A DNA stretch of 64,000 bases from Chalciporus piperatus (Eukaryota > Basidiomycota > Agaricomycetes > Boletales > Boletaceae), in NCBI GenBank assembly GCA_038093975.1, contig JBBPTG010000031.1, forward strand, positions 124,001 through 188,000, in the 5' to 3' direction. The notes below the pieces were generated by a model. That model was not told the origin of the DNA. It saw nothing but the letters and a program-made list of their open reading frames with translations, and did no database searches. This document shows, piece after piece, positions 10,117 to 20,678 of this stretch. The number at the start of each line of letters is the position of its first letter. Position 1 is the stretch's first letter. Position numbers and translations under genes: made by a program.

Positions 10117-11004
10117 CTATTCCCAAAAGACCACTGGTGTCCGATATCCTGAAACAGAAGGTGCACTGGTTTTTCGTTCTGGCAGCGTAAAATGAGCATG
10201 CAACTGAAGTGGTCCACCAACTCGAAGGGCCATGACGTACCAGAGGTTGGAAGCTTGAAAATCTCCTCGATGGCATGAGTAAAGTCCGCTGACTCTCTGC
10301 TCCTGCTCCCGGGAACCAGGCTCTCTCGGACGGCAGCTACTTTCAATGCTACATCCAGCCCGAGAATATTGGCATCACCACTCCAATTGGTTCCTTCCGC
10401 CGAGACAATTCGTTCAGTCCAGGAAGGAGCCACGGCTTGATGTCGTGCTGCAGAGCCATTGCCACCTTTTCAACTGCAGGTTTAGAGCATTGGTCATACG
10501 GCATCCTTTCGACTGTACTGGCATACTTGTGTAACTCATCGCATCCCCACATATGCGCCAGCTTCACAACCGGAAACCACGCCTCGAATCTTGAGGACGA
10601 CCCGATCAACGGAGTTTCATTTTGAGGGCTAGTAGAGATTAAGGTGTCAGTGTCTGAGATTGTTAAATCAGCATGGTGGTCTCACCCCATGCATGTTACT
10701 TCGAGGAAACGTCTAAAATCAGCCCTGTTGATCCCATCTAAACGGATCGGATTGTTATCGCTTAGCCCTTCTGCATCATTAGTCGTAGGAAGGGAGAACA
10801 TGTCTCGGAAGATTTTGGATTGAGACTGGAGTATTTGACGAGGAACCCTAAACAGACAATCTTCCACCTGGACATTATTCTGGACTTGAATGACGCCTCG
10901 CTAGCCACAGATACACATACCTGGAAAGTTGCAAAGGTCATATAAAACCGGTCGTCCCTTGTCACATTTGGGGCGATTTCTGGTTCCTGCGGGATGGCAC
11001 TCAT
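10117..11004 (-). pseudogene. Minus-strand BTB gene with a one-base frameshift
   Basis: Close sister of the intact gene at 6310-5291 with the same architecture: exons 11004-10921, 10867-10686 (182 nt, as in the sister), 10628-10241 and 10148-10117, ending FWE before a stop. Exon 1 reads VTRDDRFYMTFATFQ, exon 2 VEDCLFRVPRQILQSQSKIF, exon 3 RFEAWFPVVKLAHMWGC. Near 10390 the frame breaks: KEPIGV and DANILGLDVALKVAAVRES are in different frames and exon 3 is one base short. All splice sites are intact, including a canonical GT at the site that is GC in the sister. Either a young pseudogene or a sequencing indel. It lacks the duplicated-intron exon of its sister. Confidence 0.75.
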
Positions 11005-11099
11005 CCTGGGTGCTGGAGACTACCACGGTTGGGAGAAAACGCGGTCACTGATTCTCTTTAAGATACAGCAGAGTGAGCACGTGTTCTGGCATCGTACAT

Positions 11100-11620
11100 C
11101 CCTGGTTGGGCAACCCTGGTTCCTAACCTTACTTGGGTTGAGAACACGTGCAGCCTTGACTCACGGAAAGTTCTCGCCATTCATTTGGTTACGGTTCCTG
11201 CGGTTTCGTCATACCCCGACTGGAGGACCTTTTGAAATCCTTGAACCACAAGCTCTGTGCTCCGATGGGCCTGGGACTTGACGTTGCTGTATGATAGGAA
11301 GTACAGCATCCGAAAGAAAAACAGACACGCTTACACACCTTGTGCCACTGGCAGTGGCATGTCAACATTGTGACTCTTGAATTTACAGGACTTTGTTCCG
11401 GCATGAGTCCAGAAACCTATGTATAGATTGATCAGCATCTTCTTTCTCATTCACAGGTATCCCAGTAAGACATTTGTAGGTCCACACTGCTGTGGACGGC
11501 GGATGCTACCCACGCTATCGCCTTGCCGATTGCTCATACAGATCAGCTACTAAACAGGCAGGTAGTCTGCGGACGGTTCAACGTGATAATACCCTCGTGA
11601 CTCACCTGGGGTAACACATC
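11100..11620. repeat. Right arm of the large imperfect inverted repeat
   Basis: Reverse complement of 6546-6990, best conserved between 11465 and 11605 (cccagtaagacatttgtagg, gccttgccgattgctcatac, ctaaacaggcaggtagtctg, accctcgtgactcacct). The left half, with its accttacttgggtt, gttgctgtatgat and gaaagaaaaacag landmarks, matches the farther half of the other arm at lower identity. Confidence 0.8.
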
Positions 11621-12496
11621 GCAATTGTCAGTGTGTCGTTTGTAATTCCCCAAACCTTCGTGCCGAAACGCGCAGCCAAAGACACTGTGACCGGACGGAT
11701 GGAAACTTAGTACAGCAAGGTTTTTTAATACCATGCCAGCAATGTTTCTCTGCGCCAGGTCTCAACCAAGGTTTGGACGAGTCCTCTTAGCCTGAAGGTA
11801 AACACTTCAAGTCCAGCGAAGTTTTAGCGAAGAATCTGAAGGTGCGCAAAACTACAAGCAGAGGTGATTTCAACTGACCAGAAATTCGTCAAGTGACGAG
11901 ACCAAACTCGGAGACGGACGGAAAAATCCGTCTTCTCCCTCCCCGACACCTCATGAGGCGAAAATAGATCATCTTGCGTGTGATCCTACTAACTGCTGTG
12001 TGTAAGTTCGTCTGACGTGGACAAAGAAAGGTTGACAACTACGCTCAAAACACGTTCAACACGTTTCGGGACACAGGGGAAGAGGCACTGGACCCACAGC
12101 ACCTTTGTTCTGGTCGCAATGTTCGCGGAGTATATATATCCTCATATCCTTAGATCTTTTTCAAGTCCGCGTTGCTGTAGCCTGAGATGCTGAATTGCAC
12201 TCAGGTCCGACACGATACCACGGGATCTAGCTGGATGGGTCCATTCTGGAAAGGCTGGCGTTCGAACCGAATACAGCAGGAAGCATGGAACTCCTATAGA
12301 GTACAGACCCACGCGAAACAAGATCTCGATCACGATTCGATACGCCCTCAAACGACGAATTGGACCCACCGCCCTAATGGAACCGCCACAAAGAGGCGCT
12401 CGCTGTGATGTACTTAGATAACCCCCGCGACTCTTGCAGGAGTCGTTTTTGCGATCAACTTTCATCCCCCCGTTCTGACCACCTCTTTTGACTGAC
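11621..12496. other. Spacer before BTB copy 4
   Basis: No gene recognised. The only open frames are short and overlap on both strands. The final bases before 12497 probably carry the promoter of the downstream BTB gene; no TATA-like element stands out apart from tatatatatcc near 12131, which lies about 365 bases upstream. Confidence 0.4.
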
Positions 12497-13617
12497 ATGA
12501 ATGGAGGTATCGGCCGCGTAGCTCAGCACCCCGAATATTATCTCTCCGATGGGACCGTTTCGTTCCTCGTGCGTAATATGGTGGTTTCACCCGACGTTGT
12601 CCATCTGACGTCAGGTCGAGTGTAAGACGGGAAAGATTCTCTTCAGAGTTCATAAAACATACTTCGAACGAGAGTCGGAGACGTTCCGCGAGCTCTTTGC
12701 ATCCGCGCAAGAGGAAGACCCGGAATCGGGCACCGATAAAAGGCCCTTTACCCTCGACATTACTCCCGAGGACTTCTCGCAGTTCCTGTGGGTTTGGTAT
12801 GATAGGTACGTAGTCCACCTGCGTGCGTGGGGAGCTTGATTTACACGCAATCGGACAGAGATTATTCGTACGCGAACCAAAGCAAGGACAAGTGGGGAAC
12901 AATCCTCCGTCTTGCCAAACGCTGGGGATTCAACAAGATACAGGAGCTTGCTGTTCGCGAGCTCGAAGCTCTGGAACTCCAGCCAGCGGAGCGAATCTCC
13001 TTTTATAACGAGCACGACATCGATGGGGAAAAGCTACTACAGTCATATGTTGCATTGTGCCGTTCGCCTACCTTACCGACTGAGGCTGATGCCCGCCTCA
13101 TGAAGATGGAGACGCTAATCAAAGTCCTCCAGGCTCGTGAACATGCTCACCGAAAAGCATTCGAAGACGGCCACCAAACCCCGACGAGCGCAAGCCTCGC
13201 CGATGATGCGTTGATGGAAATCGTCTCGAAGCATTTCAAGAAAAGTTTGACTCCGCAGTCGGGTGGAACAACCACTGGATCGAGGAGTCAAGCTTCGAAC
13301 TTGAACGGCGAGAGCAGCATGCGATCCACTTCGATTACTCACAACACAATCATTGTCCAAGAGCCGCAAATGCCCGGGAAATCATCTAATTCGGTGGGGA
13401 GATTGAGTGCTACATTTCGTCATCTCAGCTGACGAGATAATGATAGAACAGCTCTCCTCCGACCTCAAAGGCAAAGGAAACCCCCGAGAAACAGCAGGAG
13501 AGGGGAGCAGGCAAGACCATCACGAAGGAGGCGGAGAAAGCGGAGAAGGAGAAAGAAGAGAAGGAAAAACGAGAAAAGGCAAAGCAAGAGAAGGCGAAGA
13601 AAGCACCGGGGAACTAG
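12497..13617 (+). CDS. BTB/POZ domain protein, copy 4, lysine-rich tail
   Basis: Exons 12497-12568, 12615-12805, 12859-13393 and 13447-13617 join in frame to 322 aa. Exon 2 reads ILFRVHKTYFERESETFREL and ends FLWVWYDR. Exon 3 has YSYANQSKDKWGTILRLAK, FNKIQELAVRELEALELQ and SYVALCRSPTLPTEAD, the same blocks as the other plus-strand copies. The last exon differs from all paralogues: it encodes a highly charged Lys/Glu tail with EKAEKEKEEKEKREKAKQEK, ending KAPGN, likely a helical coil or nucleolar-type basic/acidic tail. The 13394-13446 intron uses gtgggg as donor, a weak site; retention would end the protein at 13432 without the tail. Confidence 0.85.
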
Positions 13618-14049
13618 GTTGTGGGGGGGAATTGGTGATGAATCCCTGGAGGGTCTTCCCTGCGAGGGCTAACAGTACGTTTGAATCTGTTCCGTTCCTA
13701 TGCTTTCATCGCTGATGGCGCTATAGCCAGCCAACTAAATGTTGCGCCTTCGCCTTATTCTATTCCGTCCCGGACAATGGATCTCGTTTATGTTCTCATC
13801 GCGTGTATCGTATTGTTTCTTCTGATATGCTTGTAGCTTGTTGTATATATGATCACCGTGTTCTCAGCAAATTGTATTGATCGCATAACTGAGGCAAAAG
13901 CTCCTGGTGGCTACAGGCTGGAAGCGATACCTCTCCCAGATGGCTGCGTAGACGATCCGTAACGACTATGAAGAGGAGTTAACCGGCCAAACCACGATTT
14001 CTTGAATTCTCAAAGGCGCACACCTTGTTCCAAATCTCGTCTCTCCACG
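13618..14049. other. Intergenic, convergent 3' ends
   Basis: Lies between the 3' ends of BTB copy 4 (plus) and the small membrane protein (minus). AT-rich stretches near 13790-13860 are consistent with 3' untranslated sequence. No gene seen. Confidence 0.5.
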
Positions 14050-14361
14050 TCATTTTTTCCCGTCTTCTCTTACGGACTTTTTGCCCCAAACCACTTCCGA
14101 CCACCCAGTTTCTCCAGCATGGTGCGTCAAAGATTCGCTCTGCGCATGTAGTTGAGCGAGGTTTTTGAGTCTGTCTATTTCCTCGTCAGTCGTTGGCGCG
14201 CCCGAGCGGAGCTGTCGAGCAAGGTCCTCTAGGATTGTGACGCGTGCATCGTGGCGGGCGCGGTCTTCTTTGGCTAGGTTTCTTTGCCACAGCAAGTGTA
14301 TTGACACGGATGTCAGAGCAGTAGAGTATAGCAGGTGAGGTAGGTAGGGAGGTATTTGCAT
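14050..14361 (-). CDS. Small membrane protein with coiled segment, unknown function
   Basis: Single-exon frame of 103 aa starting at the ATG at 14361. The N-terminus (PHLLYSTALTSVSIHLLW) is hydrophobic enough for one membrane span. Then follows a charged helix (NLAKEDRARHDARVTILEDL) with heptad-like spacing, and the C-terminus is polar, ending REDGKK. The compact layout and the mitochondrial-looking neighbour at 15454 suggest an organellar membrane protein, but this is inference only. I do not recognise the family. A 5' non-coding exon could exist. Confidence 0.6.
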   Translation of the reverse strand: MQIPPYLPHLLYSTALTSVSIHLLWQRNLAKEDRARHDARVTILEDLARQLRSGAPTTDEEIDRLKNLAQLHAQSESLTHHAGETGWSEVVWGKKSVREDGKK

Positions 14362-14513
14362 CCCCACGAAATGGGTAGAGGTGAAAGGAACCAAGTCAAG
14401 TCCGCGAAAGTAACGCTACAGCTGCACCAGTAGCTCACCTCGTCTTACTACAAACTTCAAACAGCGAGATTAATTCGTGCACCAACGTCTAGTCATTGGT
14501 AACATTAATAAAT

Positions 14514-15454
14514 CTAAACTAATGATCGCCCCACTGAACGAGCTACGAATCGAGCCGACCCTTCTTCTGCTTTGTCTTCGACTTTGCCCGAGTCAATCCA
14601 AGCACGATCATTAAAGAAATTTGAACGTACCTGGCCTTTCGTCTTTACAGAGGTGCCGACCTGTTGTACCTGTCCGAAAGGATTCAAAATTTCTCGAAGG
14701 GCTTCCTCTCTCGTAACGGGTTTTCCATCGATGAGCACTCCTTCCGTGATCAGAGAGAACCCATCTGCTCGATTGGTTTGGGGCATCACTTGAAGAATAG
14801 CATCTTCCTTTTGCCCAACGAACCGATACGCATTCCGTTCCAGTGTGAACTGCAGCCGCGGGTTAAACAACGAATAGTTTTCCACCACGATCGTGTCCAA
14901 TGCTGGTAAAACCTTCGTTTTGCGATAGCTTCCCGGAACGCTGGCAGGAAATAGCCATAATTTCCGAACGTGCGCTCGTTTCTGGGTGAGGAGTCTTAGA
15001 GCGACGACGGATCCGATACCAATATGCATGGCCGCAAGAGCAAGTCGGTGATTGGCGGGACGAAGCTCAGTTTTCGGTGGAGCGCCTTCCTCGTCGCCTG
15101 CAGTCTCGTGTGTCCAGTACTTCCAAGCTAGCACAGTGCCTGTACCGCTACACACGTCCGGGATGAGTACAAGGAGGCAAGTACGAGGAAGAGCACAAAC
15201 GTGAACACGGCATCCAGGAGAAGGAATAGCCAGGTCAATCGTACAGGTAATGGTGTGTTATGAAGCTCGTAGAACGGCACAGAATTGATTTTCGCTAATG
15301 CTTCGGAATCGGGGCCTTTCAGGATGCGCCTGAGGAAGGATATTTGACGACTATTTGAAGGTCGGTGAGTTCGACCAGCGAACGACGACCTCAGAGGATG
15401 TCGCTGGGTATAGCTCGCGAGAAATGTCGACGACCATCGATATAGACTTGACAT
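14514..15454 (-). CDS. Predicted two-pass mitochondrial membrane protein
   Basis: Two exons, 15454-15201 and 15147-14514, separated by a 53-nt intron (donor gtttgt, acceptor gtgtag); 295 aa. The N-terminus is Arg/Ser-rich without acidic residues (for example TQRHPLRSSFAGRTHRPSN), typical of a mitochondrial presequence. A first membrane span RLTWLFLLLDAVFT runs across the splice junction into GTGTVLAWKYW; a second is LALAAMHIGIGSVVALRLL. The C-terminal half is soluble (for example LFNPRLQFTLERNAYRF). The layout of two spans and a beta-rich tail resembles TMEM223-type proteins, but I would not name it. An upstream in-frame ATG at 15529 could add 25 residues. Confidence 0.72.
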
Positions 15455-15914
15455 GGTGGCAGGTGCTGTCGAAGCCTTGGTTGGTTGAGAATCTGTCCAG
15501 TGTAGTCGGCATTTCCCGAACACCAGCATTCCAACATCATTCCAAGAGTACTACTACTAGTACTACTAGTGTGGCATTGGCAGGTTCAAGCACCATTCTG
15601 AAGACAGGTGCGTGAAACCAAACGCTGTATATCTCGATGCTAGACAGGATCGATGAGCGCGGAGCAGCTGTTCGTCCAAGCATTCACAATATCCTGCCAT
15701 TCTGCTTCCACGCCTGACCGATAGCATGACCTTGGGCAAACATGGAGGAAGAATCAACACTTCGAACCGATCCAACACACTGGCAAGATTCAATGGGTTG
15801 CCCTACAGGCTAGGGCCAACCCTGACATAGCCGACGCTTAGCGTCATGTACATAGTACAATGTTGGTACAATGTTCAACTAACTTCAAGTGCGTCTTCAC
15901 CTTTTTCATTGGCC
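15455..15914. other. Divergent promoter region, simple repeats
   Basis: Between a minus-strand membrane-protein gene and the plus-strand F-box pseudogene. Holds a short actactactagtactactag simple-sequence tract near 15550. No gene seen. Confidence 0.45.
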
Positions 15915-17784
15915 ATGGTAGACAACCACTCTCTGTCTTGTTATTGGCAAAGCGAGTACGATTGGAAGGCCGTCCCTGCGGAGCCGTCCGTCTCGGATTC
16001 AAGAACAAACTTTGTCTGCGTGCTCTTCGAAGCTGGCGCTCAGCATCGATTTTCGAGCGTCCGTATAACGCTCTGTTGTGATGACAACATCCCACTAAAT
16101 GTACGAGATGAATGGGTATGTCTGTTCTGTCGTTGTTGGGGGTGCGTCCTAACGGGTCGGCAGCAAATTAAATTGGTGCCGAGTTCATCATTGTCGACGT
16201 CGGCTGCAGATCGCGACCAGGACACGCTTGCAGGATCAGACACCTCCTCGCTGCCCACCTATAGTGCCATCTTTGTGGCTACGATGGGTTCACCTTCACC
16301 CTCCGAGTCTCCACGTGAAGTCAGGCCGGGCACGCATGCGAGCCTCCGCCTCTTGGAGGGAGGATCTTTCCCCGGGGCCTTTTCCCACACCCTTTTCGAG
16401 TTCAATCAACTGTTGACGGAGGAAACGCACAGTGTCTCCATCGCATTCACCAGCTCACGTGGGGTATCAACACTGGTACCACGCGACAAAGTTCCCTCCA
16501 TTGATCCTCTGGTCGACATTCCCTTGGCCGTGGGCCGCGTTGTGCGAGTATACCCCCTTCCCCTTTCTCGCACGCGAAGGGCCATCACTCTTCCTGGGGA
16601 CGTCTTGCTCTTAATTTTCGAAAACCTTTTCGATCCGACGTATTTCCACTGGCGCAAGGATCTTGTATCATGTGCTCTGGTCTGCCATGATTGGATACGT
16701 GCTCTCGACTTTATGTGGAGCGACTTTCAATCCAAAAGTTGTCAGCAGGGATATCCACCAGATATTTCAAAATTGGCAGACGCACTTGCTAAACAACCTC
16801 GTAATGGTCGCTTCATCAAGCACTTCTCAGCGCGGTATTTCGAAGGATACTCCGCTTAAGACACGACGGATCCTTTTGATCTCTATGAGGAGGACCCGGA
16901 TTCATACTTTCAAGAGCATAACAAAAGATGCTACAAGTTCCGCCATGCTTTCCTGTCAGTCCTCCGCGTTGCCCAGAATCTGCGAGTTCTGCATCTTGAT
17001 CGGTTCGAACTGCAAGAGGACTCCGACTCATGCACGCTCTTCTGCCAACTTCCTGCGCTAAGCAATTTGGAAGAGCTTGCCATCACTGAACAGTCCGACC
17101 TCAGAGAGGACGAGCATACACTGAGTTTGGCACATGTATTATTCCACCTCGACACTTGGCCTTCTTTGAGGCGTATTACCCTGAAACACCTGCCACCTGA
17201 CAGAAAGGAGGTTGACGAAGAAGATGAAGAAGAAGCTGACGAAGCAGAGTTTCCGCCCCTCGAGTGCTCGCTCACTGAAATTAACCTCGCGGAAACTGTC
17301 GTCTGCCTCCCTCAAGCGGCTCGTGTTAATCCAGATCGCAGGCTTAACGAACGTCCGGTTTTGCACTCTCTTGTGTTCCGTCTCCAAATCTCTAACCTGC
17401 CTCTGCGTCGAGGTACTTTCCGCACATTCTATTCGGCGTGGAGGAGACTCGGAGGAGCACGCATTGGACGCCGTGATTGCCCACATGGAGCGGTTGCAGG
17501 AATTGGAGACGTCCCAGATTCTCGCCTCGAACTTGATGCTACAGCGACGTTCACGCGCTTTCGAGTCAAGCACCAACCTCGTCCTCCCTGAGGTCAGGCT
17601 CACGTTGACGGTTTTCGAACGACCGCCTCTGGGAGATGACGGGATTATTCAAGCTGCTAAGAAGGACTGGCCAGGTTGGAAGATCACGATGAAGTCGGGT
17701 CAGAGAAGAGCCTACAATGCACGTCCTGGAGGCTTAGGGGATATTATTGGGAACATTCAACTAATGTCGAGCGGTTTGTTCTGA
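15915..17784 (+). pseudogene. F-box/LRR-like protein, disabled paralogue of the gene at 51956
   Basis: Starts at a good-context ATG at 15915; 48-nt intron at 16116-16163, as in the paralogue. Conserved blocks are NFVCVLFEAGAQHRFSSVRI, the F-box ITLPGDVLLLIFENLF, RKDLVSCALVCHDW and a leucine-rich tail with EEHALDAVIAHMERLQ. Two lesions are visible. A TAA at 16857-16859 interrupts an otherwise continuous frame (GYSA-stop-DTTDPFDLYEED). Near 17290, about 30 bases present in the paralogue are missing and the frame shifts from LECSLTEINLA to SSASLKRLVLIQIAGLTN. No intron with matching phases removes the stop. The N-terminal 300-odd residues, including the F-box, could still be made as a truncated protein. 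Intact F-box proteins recruit substrates to SCF ubiquitin ligases. Confidence 0.8.
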
Positions 17785-18043
17785 ACTTGACATGGCATTG
17801 CCGAGTGCTCGCATTGGAATGACCCTTCGGTGTCGACCGGACTCATTGGACGCAGTCCTCCTTAGAAATTACAATATTTCAATCCTTAATGTTCGTTAAT
17901 CGTATGTCGGTTTGTCGAATTGCGCACTTTTCTTAAGCTTGATCTTGCTGGCAGCTGTCAACTATTTGAAGCTTCCGTCGATCACCGCGAAATTCTCAAT
18001 TTGGATCAACCTTACTACCCCACACACACAACAAACCGAGAAC

Positions 18044-19281
18044 ATGGCCGAGTCTCCCTACACAGAATCCTGGCTGAGTGGTCCTCAAAGCACCCGCTTC
18101 TTCACCCGAACGTACTGCCCATCGTCTCCACCCAAAGCAGCCGTCGTCTTCGTCCACGGTTTCATAGAGCACATTGCACGTTACCAGCACGTCTTCTCGC
18201 CTTGGTCCGCGCGCGGAATCGCTGTCTTCGCGTATGACCAGCGTGGTTTTGGACAGACTGCACTCGACGAGGCGAACAGGAGCAAAAACAGTGCGTATGC
18301 GAAGACGAGTTGGAAGGAACAGCTCGAGGATATCGAGTGGGCTGTAAAGCATGTGCAGGAGCAATTCAGTGGGGTTCCGGTGTTCCTGTACGGTCATTCG
18401 ATGGTAAGTTTTCTCTCTCGTTCATCGTCTACTTGGCTACATGACTAGGTGTTAGGGCGGTGCACTTGTCCTCGCATTCCCCACCCGAACGGAGGTTCCG
18501 CCCTCCAAGGAAATTGTCTCAAGTATTGCTGGAGTCATTGCAACCAGTCCACTCGTCTTACAAGCGAAGCCTGCTTCGAAGGCCGCGCGATGGGTGGGCA
18601 GCAAAGCGAGTCGGATCACTCCTACCCTCACGATACCTGCCCCGGTGAACAGCAAGGTAAGCCGAGATGGTTCGCATATCGCTATTGTAGGGATTGACAG
18701 ACGCAGGATTTATCCCACGATGATGCGGTAAACGACGCATACATGAAAGACCCCCTCATCAAACCGGTTGGTTCCCTACGAGGATTGAGCGACATGTTAG
18801 ACGGGGTAGGAGTCTTTTGCTGATGTCGAGTCAAATGCGTGATGCCAATTGTTTCAGGGTGAGAGGCTCCTAGCCAAGGATTATGCGCAGTGGCCAAAAC
18901 AACTACCGGTCAGTATTGAGTACATATATGCGCTTCTTATGTGCTAACATTCCGTAGGTTTTACTGGTTCATGGTACGGAGGACAAGGTATGCTCCGGCC
19001 AAGTGTCTCTTTCCTATTTCCTTTACTGTCGATTAGGTCACATCATCCAAGGCCACTGCCAAATTCCATGAGTTGCTTCCAACCCAGGATAAGACTCTCT
19101 CGCCATATACGGTGAGTTAGCCGCTACACGTCGAGCCCAGCCTGAGTCCTGACTGATATTTGTGAAGAACGGATTCCACGAATTGCATAACGAACCCAAC
19201 GGAGTGAAGGAAAAGCTGATCGAGGAATGCATCGCTTGGGTAGAGGCCCGCCTTTCCTCCAATCTCACTTCCAAATTATGA
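18044..19281 (+). CDS. Monoglyceride-lipase-like alpha/beta hydrolase
   Basis: Seven exons (18044-18403, 18456-18656, 18707-18805, 18858-18908, 18958-18987, 19037-19111, 19168-19281), 309 aa, all phase 0. It opens with the alpha/beta hydrolase oxyanion motif FVHGFIEHIARY, then FAYDQRGFGQT. The nucleophile elbow GHSMGG is split by the first intron between Met and Gly. The acid is in VLLVHGTEDK and the catalytic His in NGFHELHNEP. Spacing and motifs are those of the Yju3/MGLL family (serine hydrolases of lipid droplets and membranes that cleave monoacylglycerols), and the length is normal. The neighbour at 20434 converges on it with about 130 bases between stops. Confidence 0.9.
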
Positions 19282-19407
19282 TCTGGAACAGATTTGGAAC
19301 CTACGCACAATGTCCCCCCTCACTGTCGAATACTCGTATGCTTCTTTCCGGGTGATCATAAAGTCTTCGAAGCAATTACGATGTGTACATATTATCGTAC
19401 GAGTAGT

Positions 19408-20434
19408 CTAATAGCCCGCTGCGCCCGGTGCAGCATCACCCTCCCGCTTCAACCTCAACAACACCTCCTTGAATCGGGTGAGGTCAGTGGTACCGGCACC
19501 AGTCCGGGCGATAGTTTTGCTTTGCGAGTTCTGGAGCTCAATGAGGTTGCAGATCCGCTCCCAAGTAGTGCCTTTCGTGAGCGAGGACTGCAGAGTTTCA
19601 ACGTATTCGGCTTCTTGGTCCCTGTACGTGTCGGCGTCAGATGTGACGCAGAGAATGACGAAGAGAGGAAGACGTACTTGTTCTCCCGGATGGCACGTTC
19701 CTTCTTGGCAGCGTACTCTTCATAGAATTGATCAATGGCAGCCTCTGCCTTCGAAATTGTCTCCTGACGTCTGGCTTGACTAGCCTCGTCACGGGACTTG
19801 ATCTCTTCCGCTTGTTTCTCTCGCCATTCCCTGTTGTTGTAGAATATATGCGTCAGTCGCCAGTCGTGATCTGGATTCAAGAGGTTGTGAACTATTACCT
19901 GATCACCTGGGGTTCGTCTTCTTCGATCTGGGGGTTCAGAATGGGGGTGGAGGAGAAAGCAGAGGGTTGGGGACGTGGTGCGAACGGTGGAACAGCTCCA
20001 AACGTTGGCAGGGTAGGATGGGGAGGCGAAACAGTCTACAAGGGTTTCAAAAACGTATCAGCAATCGACATTCATGAATCCGCATATCCGCATAACACCC
20101 ATGTATGCTCGCACACGTCTGCAGAAAGCACGAGGGCGAGGGCAAGGGTAGCCCGGATGCCGCGACCAAGAACGCGAGAAGCGAGAATACCTACCTGACC
20201 AACATCCAGCTCAGGAAACTGATATTCAAACTTTTCGATCTCGTCGTCCCCAGTCACCTTGACGTCGGTAAAGGTCTGACGGGGTGGACTCCCAAAATCA
20301 TCAAAGGTAAAGCTGGAGGGCGGGGCAACTGCAGGTGCGGATGCGGCGGAGAAGGATGGAACGTCGCTTGAGCCGTCGAGTGAGATGTCTGGGAATGCAG
20401 ACGCAGCGCTGTCAAAGTCAAAGTCGTCGTCCAT
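19408..20434 (-). CDS. CLC1: Clathrin light chain
   Basis: Four exons on the minus strand (20434-20195, 20035-19899, 19830-19678, 19621-19408), 247 aa. The N-terminus is acidic/aromatic (MDDDFDFDSAASAFPDISLD), then a Pro/Phe-rich linker, then the hallmark central helix PQVIREWREKQAEEIKSRDE and EAAIDQFYEEYAAKKERAI, followed by WERICNLIELQNSQSKTI and a C-terminal helix DLTRFKEVLLRLK. This order (acidic head, heptad-rich clathrin heavy-chain binding helix, basic end) and the size are characteristic of clathrin light chains, which regulate triskelion assembly on Golgi and endocytic vesicles. The second intron splits the Arg codon of IREW. Confidence 0.92.
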
Positions 20435-20678
20435 CGTTGAGTATGGGTTACACTCGACGTCGTTGCTGTGCGTATCTCGGCCAAGTCACGTGATGGACAA
20501 CAATTAAATGCCCAAGCACGAACTCCAGGGATGTTCAGCAGCATCATGAACCTGGATAGACACAAAAAACGATATATACACATTGAATGATTAAAACAGT
20601 TCACTAAACCAAAGATTAGAAGCATAGATAAAGCCTAACATCTCCCCCGACCGTGAACAAATTCTGACTCTAGAAAGC

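Noticed and set aside
16857..16889. Intron covering the TAA in the F-box pseudogene (GT at 16837, AG near 16890)
   Set aside because: The phases do not match, and the paralogue is continuous coding sequence at this point.
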